A stretch of DNA of 64,000 nt from Lewinellaceae bacterium (GTDB lineage: Bacteria; Bacteroidota; Bacteroidia; Chitinophagales; Saprospiraceae), in NCBI GenBank assembly GCA_020636405.1, contig JACJXW010000010.1, positions 124,001 to 188,000 on the forward strand, written 5' to 3'. Of the stretch, positions 36,077 through 45,630 are shown piece by piece; the first letter of the stretch is position 1, and each line of letters starts with the position of its first letter. The translations under genes and the position numbers were made by a program. A model generated the notes under the pieces. The model was not told where the DNA came from. It made no database searches and saw only the letters and a list, made by a program, of their open reading frames with translations.

Positions 36077-36094
36077 ATATCCAGCCCTTTTTGA

Positions 36095-36102
36095 CAAAGG
36101 TA
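36095..36102 (-). promoter_or_regulatory. -7 box of mtnA
   Basis: TACCTTTG on the minus strand fits TAnnTTTG. It predicts a leader of about 10-15 bases for the start at 36076 and argues against the longer frame. Confidence 0.5.
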
Positions 36103-36151
36103 ATGTGCAGGCGGGACATTAAGGTAGCGGAACAGAAGGAATTGAAAAAAC

Positions 36152-37603
36152 TTAATTCGATTTCCAGAAGTAAGGAGTAAACAAAACCAGAATAGTGAAC
36201 AATTCCAACCGCCCGAGCAGCATCAGAATGGAGAGGGTGAACTTCACCTGCGGTGAAAGCCAGGCAAAGTTATCTACCGGCCCTACCTCCCCGATGCCCG
36301 GGCCTACGTTGCCCAGCGAAGTGGCTACCGCCCCGATGGCAGTCATAAAGTCCAGTCCCATAGCGGAAACGACGATGGAGCCTATGACGAAAAGCATCAT
36401 GTACAGGAGCAGGAAGATGATGATGTGGGTAAGGATGCGGCCGGTAACGACCTGCCCGTTGAGCTTCAGCGGCACGATCGCCCGGGGGTGCAGGATGCGC
36501 TTGAATTCCAGGAAGGAGTTTTTGAAAAATACCAGATGCCGGATCAGTTTGATGCCCCCACTGGTAGAACCGGCGCTAGCCCCCAGAAACATCAGCACGA
36601 AAAAAAGCATGGTGAGGCTATTGCTCCAACTGGTATAGTCGGCAGACACAAACCCGGTGGTAGTAACAATCGATACGATCTGAAAAATACTGTCCCGGAA
36701 TGCCTTTTCCCAGGGCAGGCCGGTATGGCTTTTTACGATCAGCGTAACGATAGCACTGAGCGCCAATACGATAAAAATATAAGCCTTAAACTCATCGCTG
36801 GCCCATACCTTACTGAATTTGCCTTTCAGGCCGAAGTAAATGACCGTATAGTTGGTGCCGGCAAAAAACATAAAAAGAGTGATCGGATACTGGATCTGCG
36901 GGAGGTCATAATAGGCCATGCTGGCGTTCTTGGTAGAGAACCCGCCCGTAGCCATCGTGGTGAAAGCGTGGTTGATCGCTTCATAAAAGCTCATTCCGCC
37001 CAGCACGAGGATGAGGATGAGGCTGGCGGTAAGCGCCACATAGATCAGCCACAGCCGTTTGGCCGTCTCCTGTATGCGGGGATGCAGTTTGTCGGACGTC
37101 GGCCCGGGGGCTTCCGCCACAAAGAGTTCAATACCGCCGATCCCCAACAAGGGAAATATGGCCACCGTGAGTACGATAATCCCCATACCGCCGATCCATT
37201 GCGTGAGGCTTCGCCAGTAGAGGATACCTTCAGGAACAGCCTCTATATCGTTGAGCACTGAAGCGCCCGTGGTGGTCATACCGGAAACTGTCTCGAAAAA
37301 AGCCCCCACCACATCCGGGATGACGCCGCTGAACAGATAGGGCAGCATTCCGAACGATACCATTGACAACCAGCCCATAGCGACGATGAGATAGCCTTCT
37401 CGTTTTTTGATCTCATTCTCTCCCGGAAAAGGAATCAGCCACAGTAGGATACCGATGGCAATACAGATCAGGCCAGACTGCAACAACGGCATCGCATCCC
37501 CGCTATCGAAATAAAAAGAAAAGGGTAAGCCGGTGAACATCAACCCGCCGATAATAACCAGTAGGACAGAAATGACGCGGATGATGGGGCGGAGGTTGAT
37601 CAT
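36152..37603 (-). CDS. trkH: Trk potassium uptake membrane subunit
   Basis: A 483-residue membrane protein with four M1-P-M2 repeats of the Trk/Ktr/HKT type. Selectivity-filter-like loops are visible as TTTGAS (about 109), TMATGGFST (about 217), TTTGF (about 314) and SLGNVGPG (about 437), each providing the central Gly for K+. It forms the pore that is gated by TrkA, encoded 155 bases upstream on the same strand. The window between holds a GC-rich hairpin near 37689-37712 (ggccggccccggccgg) that could reduce read-through from trkA. Confidence 0.93.
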   Translation of the reverse strand: MINLRPIIRVISVLLVIIGGLMFTGLPFSFYFDSGDAMPLLQSGLICIAIGILLWLIPFPGENEIKKREGYLIVAMGWLSMVSFGMLPYLFSGVIPDVVGAFFETVSGMTTTGASVLNDIEAVPEGILYWRSLTQWIGGMGIIVLTVAIFPLLGIGGIELFVAEAPGPTSDKLHPRIQETAKRLWLIYVALTASLILILVLGGMSFYEAINHAFTTMATGGFSTKNASMAYYDLPQIQYPITLFMFFAGTNYTVIYFGLKGKFSKVWASDEFKAYIFIVLALSAIVTLIVKSHTGLPWEKAFRDSIFQIVSIVTTTGFVSADYTSWSNSLTMLFFVLMFLGASAGSTSGGIKLIRHLVFFKNSFLEFKRILHPRAIVPLKLNGQVVTGRILTHIIIFLLLYMMLFVIGSIVVSAMGLDFMTAIGAVATSLGNVGPGIGEVGPVDNFAWLSPQVKFTLSILMLLGRLELFTILVLFTPYFWKSN

Positions 37604-37758
37604 AATATTTTAATGATTAGAAAATTCCAGAGGATGCCTCACGGTGAAACTTCACTGCCTGAGATCCCTTATTGCAGGGCTTTCTTCGCCGGGCTGGCCG
37701 GCCCCGGCCGGTATCGGGCTGCTTCCATTCGCTGCTAACGACGAATCGTCAAGTTGTC

Positions 37759-39099
37759 TTAATGAAAGAGTTGTTCGAGTTTAGTGATGGCTTCCGGCAG
37801 GGCGAAGATAATCACCTTGTCGTCGATCTGCAGCTGGAAATCTCCATCCGGAATCAATGTATCGTCCCCACGGATAACTCCGCCGATGAGGGCGGTAGTG
37901 GGAAAGTGTAGATCCTTCAACGGCTTTTTGGTAATCTGGTTCTTCTTGTGCACCACATATTCAATGACTTCGGCGTCGACACCATGGAGGCTGGTAATGG
38001 CCTCTACCTGTCCTTTGCGCACAAACCGGAAAATGTTATTGGCCGCAATGAGCTTTTTATTGATCATGGTATCCACACCGATATTCTGGGAAATGTGGAT
38101 GTATTCCTTGTTCTCTACCTGGGCAATGGTCTTGTAGACTCCGTGGTTTTTGGCTGTCAGGCTCGCGATGATATTGGTTTCGGAGTTGTCGGTGAGGGCG
38201 ATAAAAGCATCCATCTGGTTGAGCCCCTCTTCTTCCAGCAAGTCAATATTACTGGTCTCTCCGTTAATGACCAGAGAATTATTGAGCTGCTCTGCCAGTT
38301 CTTTACAGCGTTCCTTGTCTTTTTCAATGAGTGTGACGCTGTACTCACTTTCCAGCCTCCTGGCGGTGGCCAGCCCCAGAGAAGTGCCGCCCAGGATCAT
38401 CACCTTTTTCGCCTTGATCTTTTTCTTTCCGACAATGTTGATCAGGCGGTCTATATTTTCCTTACGGGTGATGAAATAGATGTGGTCATTACGGCGCAGT
38501 ATGGTGTTGCCCCGGGGAATGATCGTGCGGTGGCCGCGCAATACGGCAATAGGCCGCAGCGTGACATCCGAATGGATGCCGTGTATGTCCACCACTTGTT
38601 TATTGGCCAGAGGAGAATACTCGTCCAGGGTAATACCGACGAGGTTGATCTTTCCATCCTCAAATTCGAAAAGGTCGGTGAAGGAACATTCCTTGACCAG
38701 GCGGTAGATCTCTTCGGCAGCCAAAAGGGTAGGCGAAATCAGGGAGTCGACGCCTAGCTCCCTGAACAGCTGCCGTTCCGACTCCGTAAGGTACTCCTGG
38801 TTATTAACCCGTGCGATCGTCTGTCGCGCTCCCATCTTTTTGGCCAGGATGGCTGTCACCAGGTTGTTCTTTTCCGAGGTGGTCACGGCCAGAACGAGTT
38901 TGGCCCGGCTCACTTCCGCCTGCTCGAGGATATCAATAGAGGAAGAATCTCCGCGCAGGGTCATCACATCGAGATGAGTAGCGGCATAATCCAGTACTTC
39001 CTGGTTGGAATCGATCAGCACGATATCCTGGTTTTCATAAACCAGCAGCTCCGCCAGGTGGAACCCTACATCCCCAGCCCCCGCAATTACGATTTTCAT
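37759..39099 (-). CDS. trkA: Trk potassium uptake regulator TrkA
   Basis: A 446-residue cytosolic ring-forming protein with the classical duplicated layout RCK_N-RCK_C-RCK_N-RCK_C. First NAD-binding motif GAGDVGFHLAELL at 6-18, with acidic ribose-binding end VLIDSNQE; second motif GGTSLGLATARRLE (about 238-251). RCK_C domains are near 140-220 and 365-446. It gates TrkH in answer to nucleotides. The leader just before its start codon has two competing hairpins (39113-39139). Confidence 0.95.
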   Translation of the reverse strand: MKIVIAGAGDVGFHLAELLVYENQDIVLIDSNQEVLDYAATHLDVMTLRGDSSSIDILEQAEVSRAKLVLAVTTSEKNNLVTAILAKKMGARQTIARVNNQEYLTESERQLFRELGVDSLISPTLLAAEEIYRLVKECSFTDLFEFEDGKINLVGITLDEYSPLANKQVVDIHGIHSDVTLRPIAVLRGHRTIIPRGNTILRRNDHIYFITRKENIDRLINIVGKKKIKAKKVMILGGTSLGLATARRLESEYSVTLIEKDKERCKELAEQLNNSLVINGETSNIDLLEEEGLNQMDAFIALTDNSETNIIASLTAKNHGVYKTIAQVENKEYIHISQNIGVDTMINKKLIAANNIFRFVRKGQVEAITSLHGVDAEVIEYVVHKKNQITKKPLKDLHFPTTALIGGVIRGDDTLIPDGDFQLQIDDKVIIFALPEAITKLEQLFH

Positions 39100-39112
39100 T
39101 TCTTTTGATTTT

Positions 39113-39139
39113 CCCTGAGGATAAAACCCCTCAGGGGTT
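39113..39139 (-). promoter_or_regulatory. Leader with mutually exclusive hairpins before trkA
   Basis: On the minus strand AACCCC-TGA-GGGGTT, followed by TTATCC, resembles a small terminator. Its 3' side is also part of CCCTGAGG-ggttttat-CCTCAGGG, a perfect 8-bp stem that ends 13 bases before the trkA start codon. Only one of the two can form at a time. Confidence 0.45.
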
Positions 39140-39242
39140 GAAACAAATTCCTGTTGTAATCCTTAAACAATGAAGGTGGCTTTTTTCATTAAAAGATGCC
39201 TTATTTTACGGGACAAATATCTGATATCAAATTGTAAATTCC

Positions 39243-39695
39243 ATGAAAATATTAATGGTTTGCCTGGGCAATATCTGTCGGTCTCCACTCGCAGAAGGTA
39301 TTTTGAAGGACAAGCTCCGGGAAAGGGGCCTCAACTGGGCAGTGGATTCCGCAGGCACCGGTTTCTGGCACATTGGCGAACCACCCGATCCCCGCTCGGT
39401 AAGCACCGCCAGAAAATACGGCCTGGACATCTCCCGGCAACGCGCCCGCCAGCTTCAATCTCAGGACCTCGAAGCCTTCGACCTCATCCTGGCTATGGAC
39501 CGCTCCAACTACGACGACATCCTTCGCCTCGCCAATACCGGCCAGCAGAAAAGCAAGGTAGAAATGATCCTCAACTACGTGGACCCCGGCAGCAACCGAA
39601 ATGTCCCGGACCCCTACTGGGATGATGACGGGTTCGATAAGGTCTTTCACATGCTGGATGAGGCTTGCGAACGGGTAATTGATAAGCATACCTAG
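39243..39695 (+). CDS. Low-molecular-weight protein-tyrosine-phosphatase
   Basis: A 150-residue arsenate-reductase-fold phosphatase. The P-loop CX5R is CLGNICRS (Cys7, Arg13), and the general-acid Asp is in VPDPYWDD near residue 122. All catalytic residues are present. Such enzymes in bacteria act on tyrosine kinases of polysaccharide export or on other phosphoproteins; no tyrosine kinase gene is adjacent. It is divergent from trkA with a 143-base gap. Confidence 0.93.
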   Translation: MKILMVCLGNICRSPLAEGILKDKLRERGLNWAVDSAGTGFWHIGEPPDPRSVSTARKYGLDISRQRARQLQSQDLEAFDLILAMDRSNYDDILRLANTGQQKSKVEMILNYVDPGSNRNVPDPYWDDDGFDKVFHMLDEACERVIDKHT

Positions 39696-39907
39696 CGCCA
39701 GGTTGTTGGATTGTTCACCTGAATGAGGCCCGCCTGATTGAATGATCGTGCGGTTTATCCGGTTGTATCCGGACTGGCTCAGTTACGGCAGCAAATTGGC
39801 CATCGGGCCATTCCTGCAATTGTCCTAACCGGACCGCTCCCCACAAATTTTGGCCGTCCTACCAAAGCGGCACATTCCAACAAAACTTAACTTGGGCAAA
39901 AAAAGCC

Positions 39908-40465
39908 ATGGAAAATCAAGCCCAACTCAATTATCTGGAAAGCATCCGCCGTTTGTTCCCATACTATAAAAAACTGGGAGAACAGGCTATGGCTCAACTC
40001 AACGACGAAGAACTGGCGGCAAAGCCTGAACCCGAAAGCAACAGCATGTCGATCATCGTCAAACACCTGCACGGCAATATGCTGTCCCGGTGGACAGACT
40101 TTCTCACTTCAGATGGAGAGAAAGCCTGGCGGGATCGCGACGGGGAGTTCGAACGCGCCCTGGAAGGCCGGGCCCAGGTGATGAGCGCCTGGGAAGAGGG
40201 CTGGAATTGCGTATTCAACGCAATCAACCCGCTCAAAGAAGAAGACCTGCTTCGCATCGTTTACATCCGCAACGAAGGCCATACGGTACTGGAAGCCATC
40301 AACCGCCAACTGGCACATTACAGTTACCACGTCGGCCAGATGGTATTCCTCGCCAAACAGATCCGGGGAGAGCAATGGCAATCCCTCAGCATTCCCAAAG
40401 GCCAGTCGGAGACTTTTAACCAGGAGAAATTCTCCCGGGAAAAAGGGCGGAAGCATTTTGGTTGA
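39908..40465 (+). CDS. DUF1572 family protein (DinB-like fold)
   Basis: A 185-residue four-helix protein. Predicted metal His residues of the DinB/YfiT-like superfamily are visible in IIVKHLHGNML (about 49-59) and LAHYSYHVGQM (about 136-146). The family is common in Bacteroidota and Firmicutes; members include putative thiol transferases, some bacillithiol-dependent, but this one has no proven role. With bshA elsewhere in the window, a bacillithiol link is possible though untested. The gene ends inside a perfect hairpin. Confidence 0.85.
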   Translation: MENQAQLNYLESIRRLFPYYKKLGEQAMAQLNDEELAAKPEPESNSMSIIVKHLHGNMLSRWTDFLTSDGEKAWRDRDGEFERALEGRAQVMSAWEEGWNCVFNAINPLKEEDLLRIVYIRNEGHTVLEAINRQLAHYSYHVGQMVFLAKQIRGEQWQSLSIPKGQSETFNQEKFSREKGRKHFG

Positions 40466-40497
40466 TTGAGTTGATAAGGTTACCAACTCAATCAACC
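40460..40497. terminator. Hairpin at the end of the DUF1572 gene
   Basis: ggttgattgagttg (40460-40473) pairs perfectly with caactcaatcaacc (40484-40497), loop of 10. The stem includes the DUF1572 stop codon, and it lies 15 bases from the end of the convergent DUF6438 gene, so it may serve both. No U-tract follows. Confidence 0.6.
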
Positions 40498-40512
40498 TAT
40501 TAACCTAATCAA

Positions 40513-40992
40513 CTATTCACTCCCATTCTGCCATCCCTTGCTGAAGGCCAGTTCCTGGAGCATATTGGCCAGGTTTTCCAATTCCTCCGGATAGCCGTAG
40601 TACATCTTAATTCGTTTGGTCTTGCCCTCATGGGTGAAGGACAGGTAGGTAGTGGGCAAGTCGGTCACCTGCTCGGTATATTCGTTTTTGTATTGCCAGA
40701 GATTGGCGTCGACAAAGGCATTGAATACATAGTTTGCCGTATCTGGGGGGAAGGTACGGACGTGCGTTCCTTCCAGCTCGACCGAGCGTTTGCCATTGTA
40801 TTCGGCCATCCCGTTTCCTTTGATCTTAAAGCTGTACTCCGGGCAAGAGCCAAAACAGGGCGTTTTGACAATCTCGATCACCGAGTTTTCCGTGTGTTCA
40901 TATTTTTCCTTGCTGCACTTTTGAGCGGTGAGCAAAAAGAAGGACAGTGCCAGAAGAATGCCGTTTTGAATGCCTCGTTTCATAGGTTTCAT
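40513..40992 (-). CDS. DUF6438 domain lipoprotein
   Basis: Start set at 40992 (MKPMKRGIQNGILLALSFFL) or Met4 at 40983, giving a signal sequence with a Cys at its end (TAQKC); the longer frame adds 43 unlikely residues. The mature protein (about 135 residues) begins with the DUF6438 pattern IEIVKTPCFGSCPEYSFKI, which has a conserved CxxxC, and continues with a beta-strand segment (TTYLSFTHEGKTKRIKMYYG). Function unknown. The family is typical of Bacteroidota envelope proteins. Confidence 0.78.
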   Translation of the reverse strand: MKPMKRGIQNGILLALSFFLLTAQKCSKEKYEHTENSVIEIVKTPCFGSCPEYSFKIKGNGMAEYNGKRSVELEGTHVRTFPPDTANYVFNAFVDANLWQYKNEYTEQVTDLPTTYLSFTHEGKTKRIKMYYGYPEELENLANMLQELAFSKGWQNGSE

Positions 40993-41036
40993 TTTTTGCC
41001 GGAAAGGTAAAGGAAATTTCGGGGAAGTCAGAAATC

Positions 41037-41096
41037 CGAAACCGGAATGGGGAAGGCTCGCCGGTGGCAGTTTCCACTTTCCCCCTTCCGGTTTCG
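41037..41096. repeat. Inverted repeat upstream of the DUF6438 gene
   Basis: cgaaaccggaa (41037-41047) pairs perfectly with ttccggtttcg (41086-41096). The word pattern resembles the repeat at 34864-34932. Confidence 0.6.
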
Positions 41097-41258
41097 CACT
41101 TGGGATGTAACTATCAGCCATTCGCCGTTCGCTAAACGCTGCCTCAAAACCCGGATTTAGAGCAAAGAACTGGTTCCTTGAGCTTGGGTTCCTGCAATTA
41201 GGGGCATAGTGCTGCGAATAGCGAACCGCTAAAAGCGAAATGCTGAGTTACCTTGGAA

Positions 41259-42728
41259 TTATTTTTTCACCACTTTGATCAACGTACCCCGGGTTAGCGT
41301 TTCATTGAGTTCCATCCCGTTCAGGATGGCCAGTTCCTCGTGTCGGGAACTGGGCATCCCTGCTGCCTGCAGGGCGGTACGCAAGTTGGTATTGTCTTCG
41401 ACCCTGTAAATGTGGATGCGTTCAGGTTCCACATTGATCTTGGAAGGATCAGTCAATTTTCGGAATCCGCCCATTGTTTGCCGGAAGGTTCCTGTGTAGG
41501 TGTTGAAATCCTGCTTATAAGACATGCCCAGGAACTGGTAGACCCGCCCTTCATATTCGATGAGATAGGCCAGTATGCTCACCACCTGCTGGGACTGCTG
41601 ATCGGCCTGCTCGGCCATCACAGTTAAAGCGCGCAGCCCGTTGACCGTTTCTGTTTTCCGGCTCAATTGGGTAAGCTGATACTGCTGGAGCATGGCATCG
41701 GCGGCCTGGGCGGGGTCTTGCCCGGCGGCAAGGGTTAGCATCATCAGAGCCTTTCCGTCTTTCGGCGCCATCTGTACCTGGGATGGCATGTTGTTGACCT
41801 GCCATCCTGCCGGTACGGGGTACTGGAATTTCAATTCCGGATGATAGAATTCGTTGCCTTCCACATAGCCCTGGCGAGGGTCTTCTCCGTAGGTCAACCC
41901 TTCGATCATCCGCAGATAGTCATTGCGCTTCACATTAAAGCCGGTTGCCGGTACCTGTTGCTGCCACTGCGACGCCAATTGGCCGACCTTCTTGTGGCGG
42001 TCCGCCGGATCGGGGTGCGTCGACAGGAAGGTGGGAATGCTCTGCCCACTTTTATCACTAAGGCGTTTGAGGGTGCCGAAAAAATCGGCCATCTCATGAG
42101 CGTCATAACCGATCTTTGTAGAGTACTCCACTCCCAGGCGGTCGGACTCACTTTCATGGTCCCGCCCGAATTTCAGAAAGAGCAGGCCAAGCCCCTGCTG
42201 GGCCAGGCCGGCATACTGGCGAAAATCTTCAGAAAGGATAACGCCTGCGATCAGGCCCGCCTGTGCCAGCATCTGCCGGCTGTATTGCTGCGCGGAATGG
42301 CGGGCTGTAACGTGCCCGATCTCATGGCCCAGTACGCCGGCAAACTCCGCCTCATTGTTGAAGTGAGCCAGAATGCCCCTCGTGAAATACACATATCCTC
42401 CCGGTAAGGCGAAAGCATTGACCACCGGTGAGTCCAGCACTTTAAATTCAAACTTCAGATTGGGCATATGGGAGACCCGTGCCATCTCCTGGCCCTTTTC
42501 ATTGATGAAGCCTTGTATGGTTTCGTTGTCGTAGCGGCCGAAAGCAGCCACGATCTCAGGATCGGATTGTGCCCCCAGGGCAATTTCCTGGTCCTTGCTC
42601 AACAACATCAGCTGGCTTTTACCGGTTACGGGGTTGGTGGCGCAGGATTGCAGCTGTAGCGCAACAATACCCAGGATAAACAACTTCAGGTAAAAGTAAA
42701 AAACTGGCTTTCTCATAATACAATTCAT
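41259..42728 (-). CDS. M48-family zinc metalloprotease lipoprotein
   Basis: A 489-residue lipoprotein (signal ending LQSC, Cys29; Met5 is an alternative start). The zinc motif HEIGH is at 135-139, and the third ligand Glu lies in ESESDRLGVEY (about 193), as in BepA/LoiP-type periplasmic M48 proteases that control outer-membrane protein quality. The C-terminal third (about 280-489) is a DUF-type domain ending in a LysM-like stretch (LRTALQAAGMP...LNGMELNETLTRGTLIKVV). TPR repeats of BepA are absent. It probably acts at the inner face of the outer membrane. Confidence 0.9.
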   Translation of the reverse strand: MNCIMRKPVFYFYLKLFILGIVALQLQSCATNPVTGKSQLMLLSKDQEIALGAQSDPEIVAAFGRYDNETIQGFINEKGQEMARVSHMPNLKFEFKVLDSPVVNAFALPGGYVYFTRGILAHFNNEAEFAGVLGHEIGHVTARHSAQQYSRQMLAQAGLIAGVILSEDFRQYAGLAQQGLGLLFLKFGRDHESESDRLGVEYSTKIGYDAHEMADFFGTLKRLSDKSGQSIPTFLSTHPDPADRHKKVGQLASQWQQQVPATGFNVKRNDYLRMIEGLTYGEDPRQGYVEGNEFYHPELKFQYPVPAGWQVNNMPSQVQMAPKDGKALMMLTLAAGQDPAQAADAMLQQYQLTQLSRKTETVNGLRALTVMAEQADQQSQQVVSILAYLIEYEGRVYQFLGMSYKQDFNTYTGTFRQTMGGFRKLTDPSKINVEPERIHIYRVEDNTNLRTALQAAGMPSSRHEELAILNGMELNETLTRGTLIKVVKK

Positions 42729-42868
42729 ATTGATAGAATAATTCCTAATTTACAAATTATCCGCAAATGAAAATCCAATATCTTCTTTGTTGACGTAGGT
42801 TAATACAAAAGGACACAAATTAGGCGCCAAGACAAAACGGCTCCTTATTTTTAACATCGAAGATCTGT

Positions 42869-43297
42869 ATGTCAAAAACTGGGAAAAAATATAAGTTGCC
42901 GATTGCCGCTATTTTCCTGCTCCTCTACGGAGCGGCGGTTTTCCAGGGCCCTCTTTTGGAAGGGTTTCACCGGCTTTCCCACTTTTTCCAGCCGGAGCAT
43001 ATTTCCGGGCACCATCACTTTCATTCCCATACCCTCCCTCCCGTATCCGCTTCCCCCGAACACCACCACCACCGTATGCTGGATGCCGCAGGAAAGTTGC
43101 TGAGTTTGTTTGCGGACACCCCATTGCCGGCAGAGCACTCCAAAGAAGCGCCGGGAAAAAAATGGGCGGCACAGTTCGGATTTTCCCCAAAAACGCTTTC
43201 CATACAAGCTCCCTTCAATCCTAAACCGGCCGGCCGGCTCTTCCATCCGGAGGAATTCTGCCTTCCCACCCCCTGTCCCCCGCCCCGATACCGCTAG
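42869..43297 (+). CDS. His-rich small membrane or periplasmic protein
   Basis: A 142-residue protein with an N-terminal hydrophobic segment (about 11-28) and 14 His residues, including GHHHFHSH and EHHHHR, in a region that would face the periplasm. It ends in a Pro-rich tail with two Cys (CLPTPCPPP). Such small proteins often precede metal-related TonB receptors in Bacteroidota, and the TonB receptor gene starts 90 bases downstream. Metal binding, probably Zn, Co, Ni or Cu, is inferred from composition. No named domain is recognised. Confidence 0.65.
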   Translation: MSKTGKKYKLPIAAIFLLLYGAAVFQGPLLEGFHRLSHFFQPEHISGHHHFHSHTLPPVSASPEHHHHRMLDAAGKLLSLFADTPLPAEHSKEAPGKKWAAQFGFSPKTLSIQAPFNPKPAGRLFHPEEFCLPTPCPPPRYR

Positions 43298-43387
43298 AAT
43301 CCTGGAGCGACACACCCAAATTTATTTCACTTTGCTGCCCATGCCTTCACTGTGCAGCCTGGCAGCCTATTGATAAAAAAACAAATC

Positions 43388-45619
43388 ATGTTACGCATAC
43401 TAATGATCCTTCTTATAGCCATTTCCGGTTCCACAACCCTCTCCGCGCAGGTACTGGAGGGCAAGGTATCCGATCTGTACGGGACGCCCATTCAGGATGC
43501 CTACGTCATCCGCCACTCCGGTTCGGAGCATACTCACACCAACGAATTGGGCGCCTTCCGGCTTGGTGGCGTACAACCCGGCGATACGATCGACATCAGC
43601 TTTATCGGTTTTGAAAGCCGCCAGTTGGTGCTCGGAGATGCCGACTTCGACAAGCCGCTTAGTATTACCCTGTCCGAAACGCCCATCCGGTTGGAACAGG
43701 TGGTGATCTCCAAAAAGTTGAGTACGGTAAATCAGATCGCCACCATCGACCTGGAGAACAACCCGGCCATCTCTTCCCAGGAAGTACTGCGCAAGGTGCC
43801 GGGCCTGTTTATCGCCCAGCACGCCGGAGGCGGTAAAGCCGAACAGATCTTCCTGCGCGGTTTCGATATCGACCACGGAACAGACATTGGCATTTCGGTC
43901 GACGGCCTGCCGGTCAACATGGTTTCCCACGCCCACGGCCAGGGCTACGCCGACCTCCATTTCCTCATCCCGGAAACCATCGAAACCATCGACTTCGGTA
44001 AAGGCCCCTATTACGCTTCCCGGGGGAACTTCACTACCGCCGGATACGTCGATTTCCAGACAAAAGAAAAGCTGGACAACAGCCAGGTTTCTCTGGAGTA
44101 CGGCCAGTTCAATACGCTTAGAACGGTAGGGCTGTTCGACCTGCTGAGCCGTACCCCCGGCCAGAATGCCTACCTGGCAGCCGAGTATATGCTGGCCGAC
44201 GGCCCCTTCGAATCCCCGCAAAATTTCAACCGGATCAACCTGTTGGGAAAGTACTCGGCCGAACTTCCCAATAACGGAAAGCTCTCCTTACTGGCCTCTC
44301 ACTTTACCAGCAAATGGGATGCTTCCGGGCAGATCCCCCAACGAGCAGTGGATGCCGGCACGATCGGCCGTTTCGGCGCCATCGACGATACCGAAGGAGG
44401 GTCCACCAGCCGCACCAACGTCGCCCTTCATCACACCCAGGCGATATCAGAAAATGCTTTTGTCAAAAGCCGGGCCTTTTACACTCAGTACGACTTTGAA
44501 CTCTATTCCAATTTCACCTTCTTCCTCAACGACCCCGAGAACGGAGACCAGATCCGGCAAAGAGAAGACAGGAACATCTTTGGGCTGGAAAGTGTGCTGC
44601 ACCGCCAGTACCAGTGGAATGCGGCCGCCATCAGCCTGCGCAGCGGCGCCGGCCTGCGCTACGACCAGATAACGGACAATGAGCTCTCCCGAACCCTCAA
44701 CCGGAAGACGACACTCGAGCCCGTAGCTCTTGGAGATATCAACGAATCCAACGTCTATGGCTTCGCAGAAGCGGAAGTAGACCTGGGCAGGGTTGTGGCC
44801 AACCCTGGCGTGCGGGTAGATTATTTCAAGTTTGATTACGTGGATAAACTCGCCCCGAGGTACCGCACCTTATCGGAAAACAAGGCCCGGGTAAGCCCGA
44901 AACTTAACGTCATTTACAACCCGAACCGCAATTGGCAGTTGTTTTTCAAATCCGGGATGGGTTTCCATTCCAATGATACCCGTGTGGTAGTAGCCCAGGA
45001 GGGCAGGGAGATATTGCCCGCTGCTTACGGAGCAGACCTGGGAACCATCTGGAAGCCTATGCCTCGCCTGTGGTTCAATACTGCCCTCTGGTATTTGTTT
45101 CTGGAACAGGAGTTCGTATACGTGGGGGATGAAGGCATTGTGGAACCCAGTGGCAAGACGCGGCGTTACGGCATCGATTTTGGCGTCCGTTATCAGCTGA
45201 CGGACGGCTTGTTCTTCGATTCAGATATCAACTATACGATCGCCCGGGCCATCGGCGAGCCGGAAGGGGCGAATTACATTCCTCTGGCGCCGGACCTGAC
45301 CGCAACAGGCGGGCTCGTTTTTCAGTCGCCATCGGGTTTTGCCGGAGGTATACGGTACCGCTACATTAAGGGACGTCCCGCCAATGAGGACGGTAGCATT
45401 ACGGCGAAAGGTTATTTCGTGACAGATGCCAACGTCAATGTCACCCTGAAGAAGGTAACGCTGAGCCTCATCGGAGAGAACCTGCTGAATACGGAATGGA
45501 ACGAGGCCCAGTTCGCCACCGAGTCCAGGCTCCGGGGAGAGGACGAAAGTGTGGAGGAGCTTCATTTTACGCCGGGCGTGCCCTTCTTCCTGCGGGGTAG
45601 GGTGATGTACCGCTTCTGA
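43388..45619 (+). CDS. TonB-dependent receptor
   Basis: Start set at 43388 (MLRILMILLIAISGSTTLSAQ), giving a clean signal peptide; 743 residues. Order: carboxypeptidase-regulatory-like domain (about 22-100, VLEGKVSDLYGTPIQDA), plug (about 110-220; EVLRKVPGLFI, QIFLRGFDIDHGTDI), 22-stranded barrel to the C-terminal Phe (RVMYRF). The plug loop VNMVSHAHGQGYADLHF has His residues. It lacks the SusC-specific N-terminal features and no SusD follows. The preceding His-rich protein suggests a metal or metal complex as substrate, as an inference. Confidence 0.9.
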   Translation: MLRILMILLIAISGSTTLSAQVLEGKVSDLYGTPIQDAYVIRHSGSEHTHTNELGAFRLGGVQPGDTIDISFIGFESRQLVLGDADFDKPLSITLSETPIRLEQVVISKKLSTVNQIATIDLENNPAISSQEVLRKVPGLFIAQHAGGGKAEQIFLRGFDIDHGTDIGISVDGLPVNMVSHAHGQGYADLHFLIPETIETIDFGKGPYYASRGNFTTAGYVDFQTKEKLDNSQVSLEYGQFNTLRTVGLFDLLSRTPGQNAYLAAEYMLADGPFESPQNFNRINLLGKYSAELPNNGKLSLLASHFTSKWDASGQIPQRAVDAGTIGRFGAIDDTEGGSTSRTNVALHHTQAISENAFVKSRAFYTQYDFELYSNFTFFLNDPENGDQIRQREDRNIFGLESVLHRQYQWNAAAISLRSGAGLRYDQITDNELSRTLNRKTTLEPVALGDINESNVYGFAEAEVDLGRVVANPGVRVDYFKFDYVDKLAPRYRTLSENKARVSPKLNVIYNPNRNWQLFFKSGMGFHSNDTRVVVAQEGREILPAAYGADLGTIWKPMPRLWFNTALWYLFLEQEFVYVGDEGIVEPSGKTRRYGIDFGVRYQLTDGLFFDSDINYTIARAIGEPEGANYIPLAPDLTATGGLVFQSPSGFAGGIRYRYIKGRPANEDGSITAKGYFVTDANVNVTLKKVTLSLIGENLLNTEWNEAQFATESRLRGEDESVEELHFTPGVPFFLRGRVMYRF

Positions 45620-45630
45620 GGGCTGGATGA

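Noticed and set aside
43110..43373. Alternative frames overlapping the His-rich gene
   Set aside because: The plus frame from 42869 has a membrane segment and ordered His clusters; the others are unstructured.
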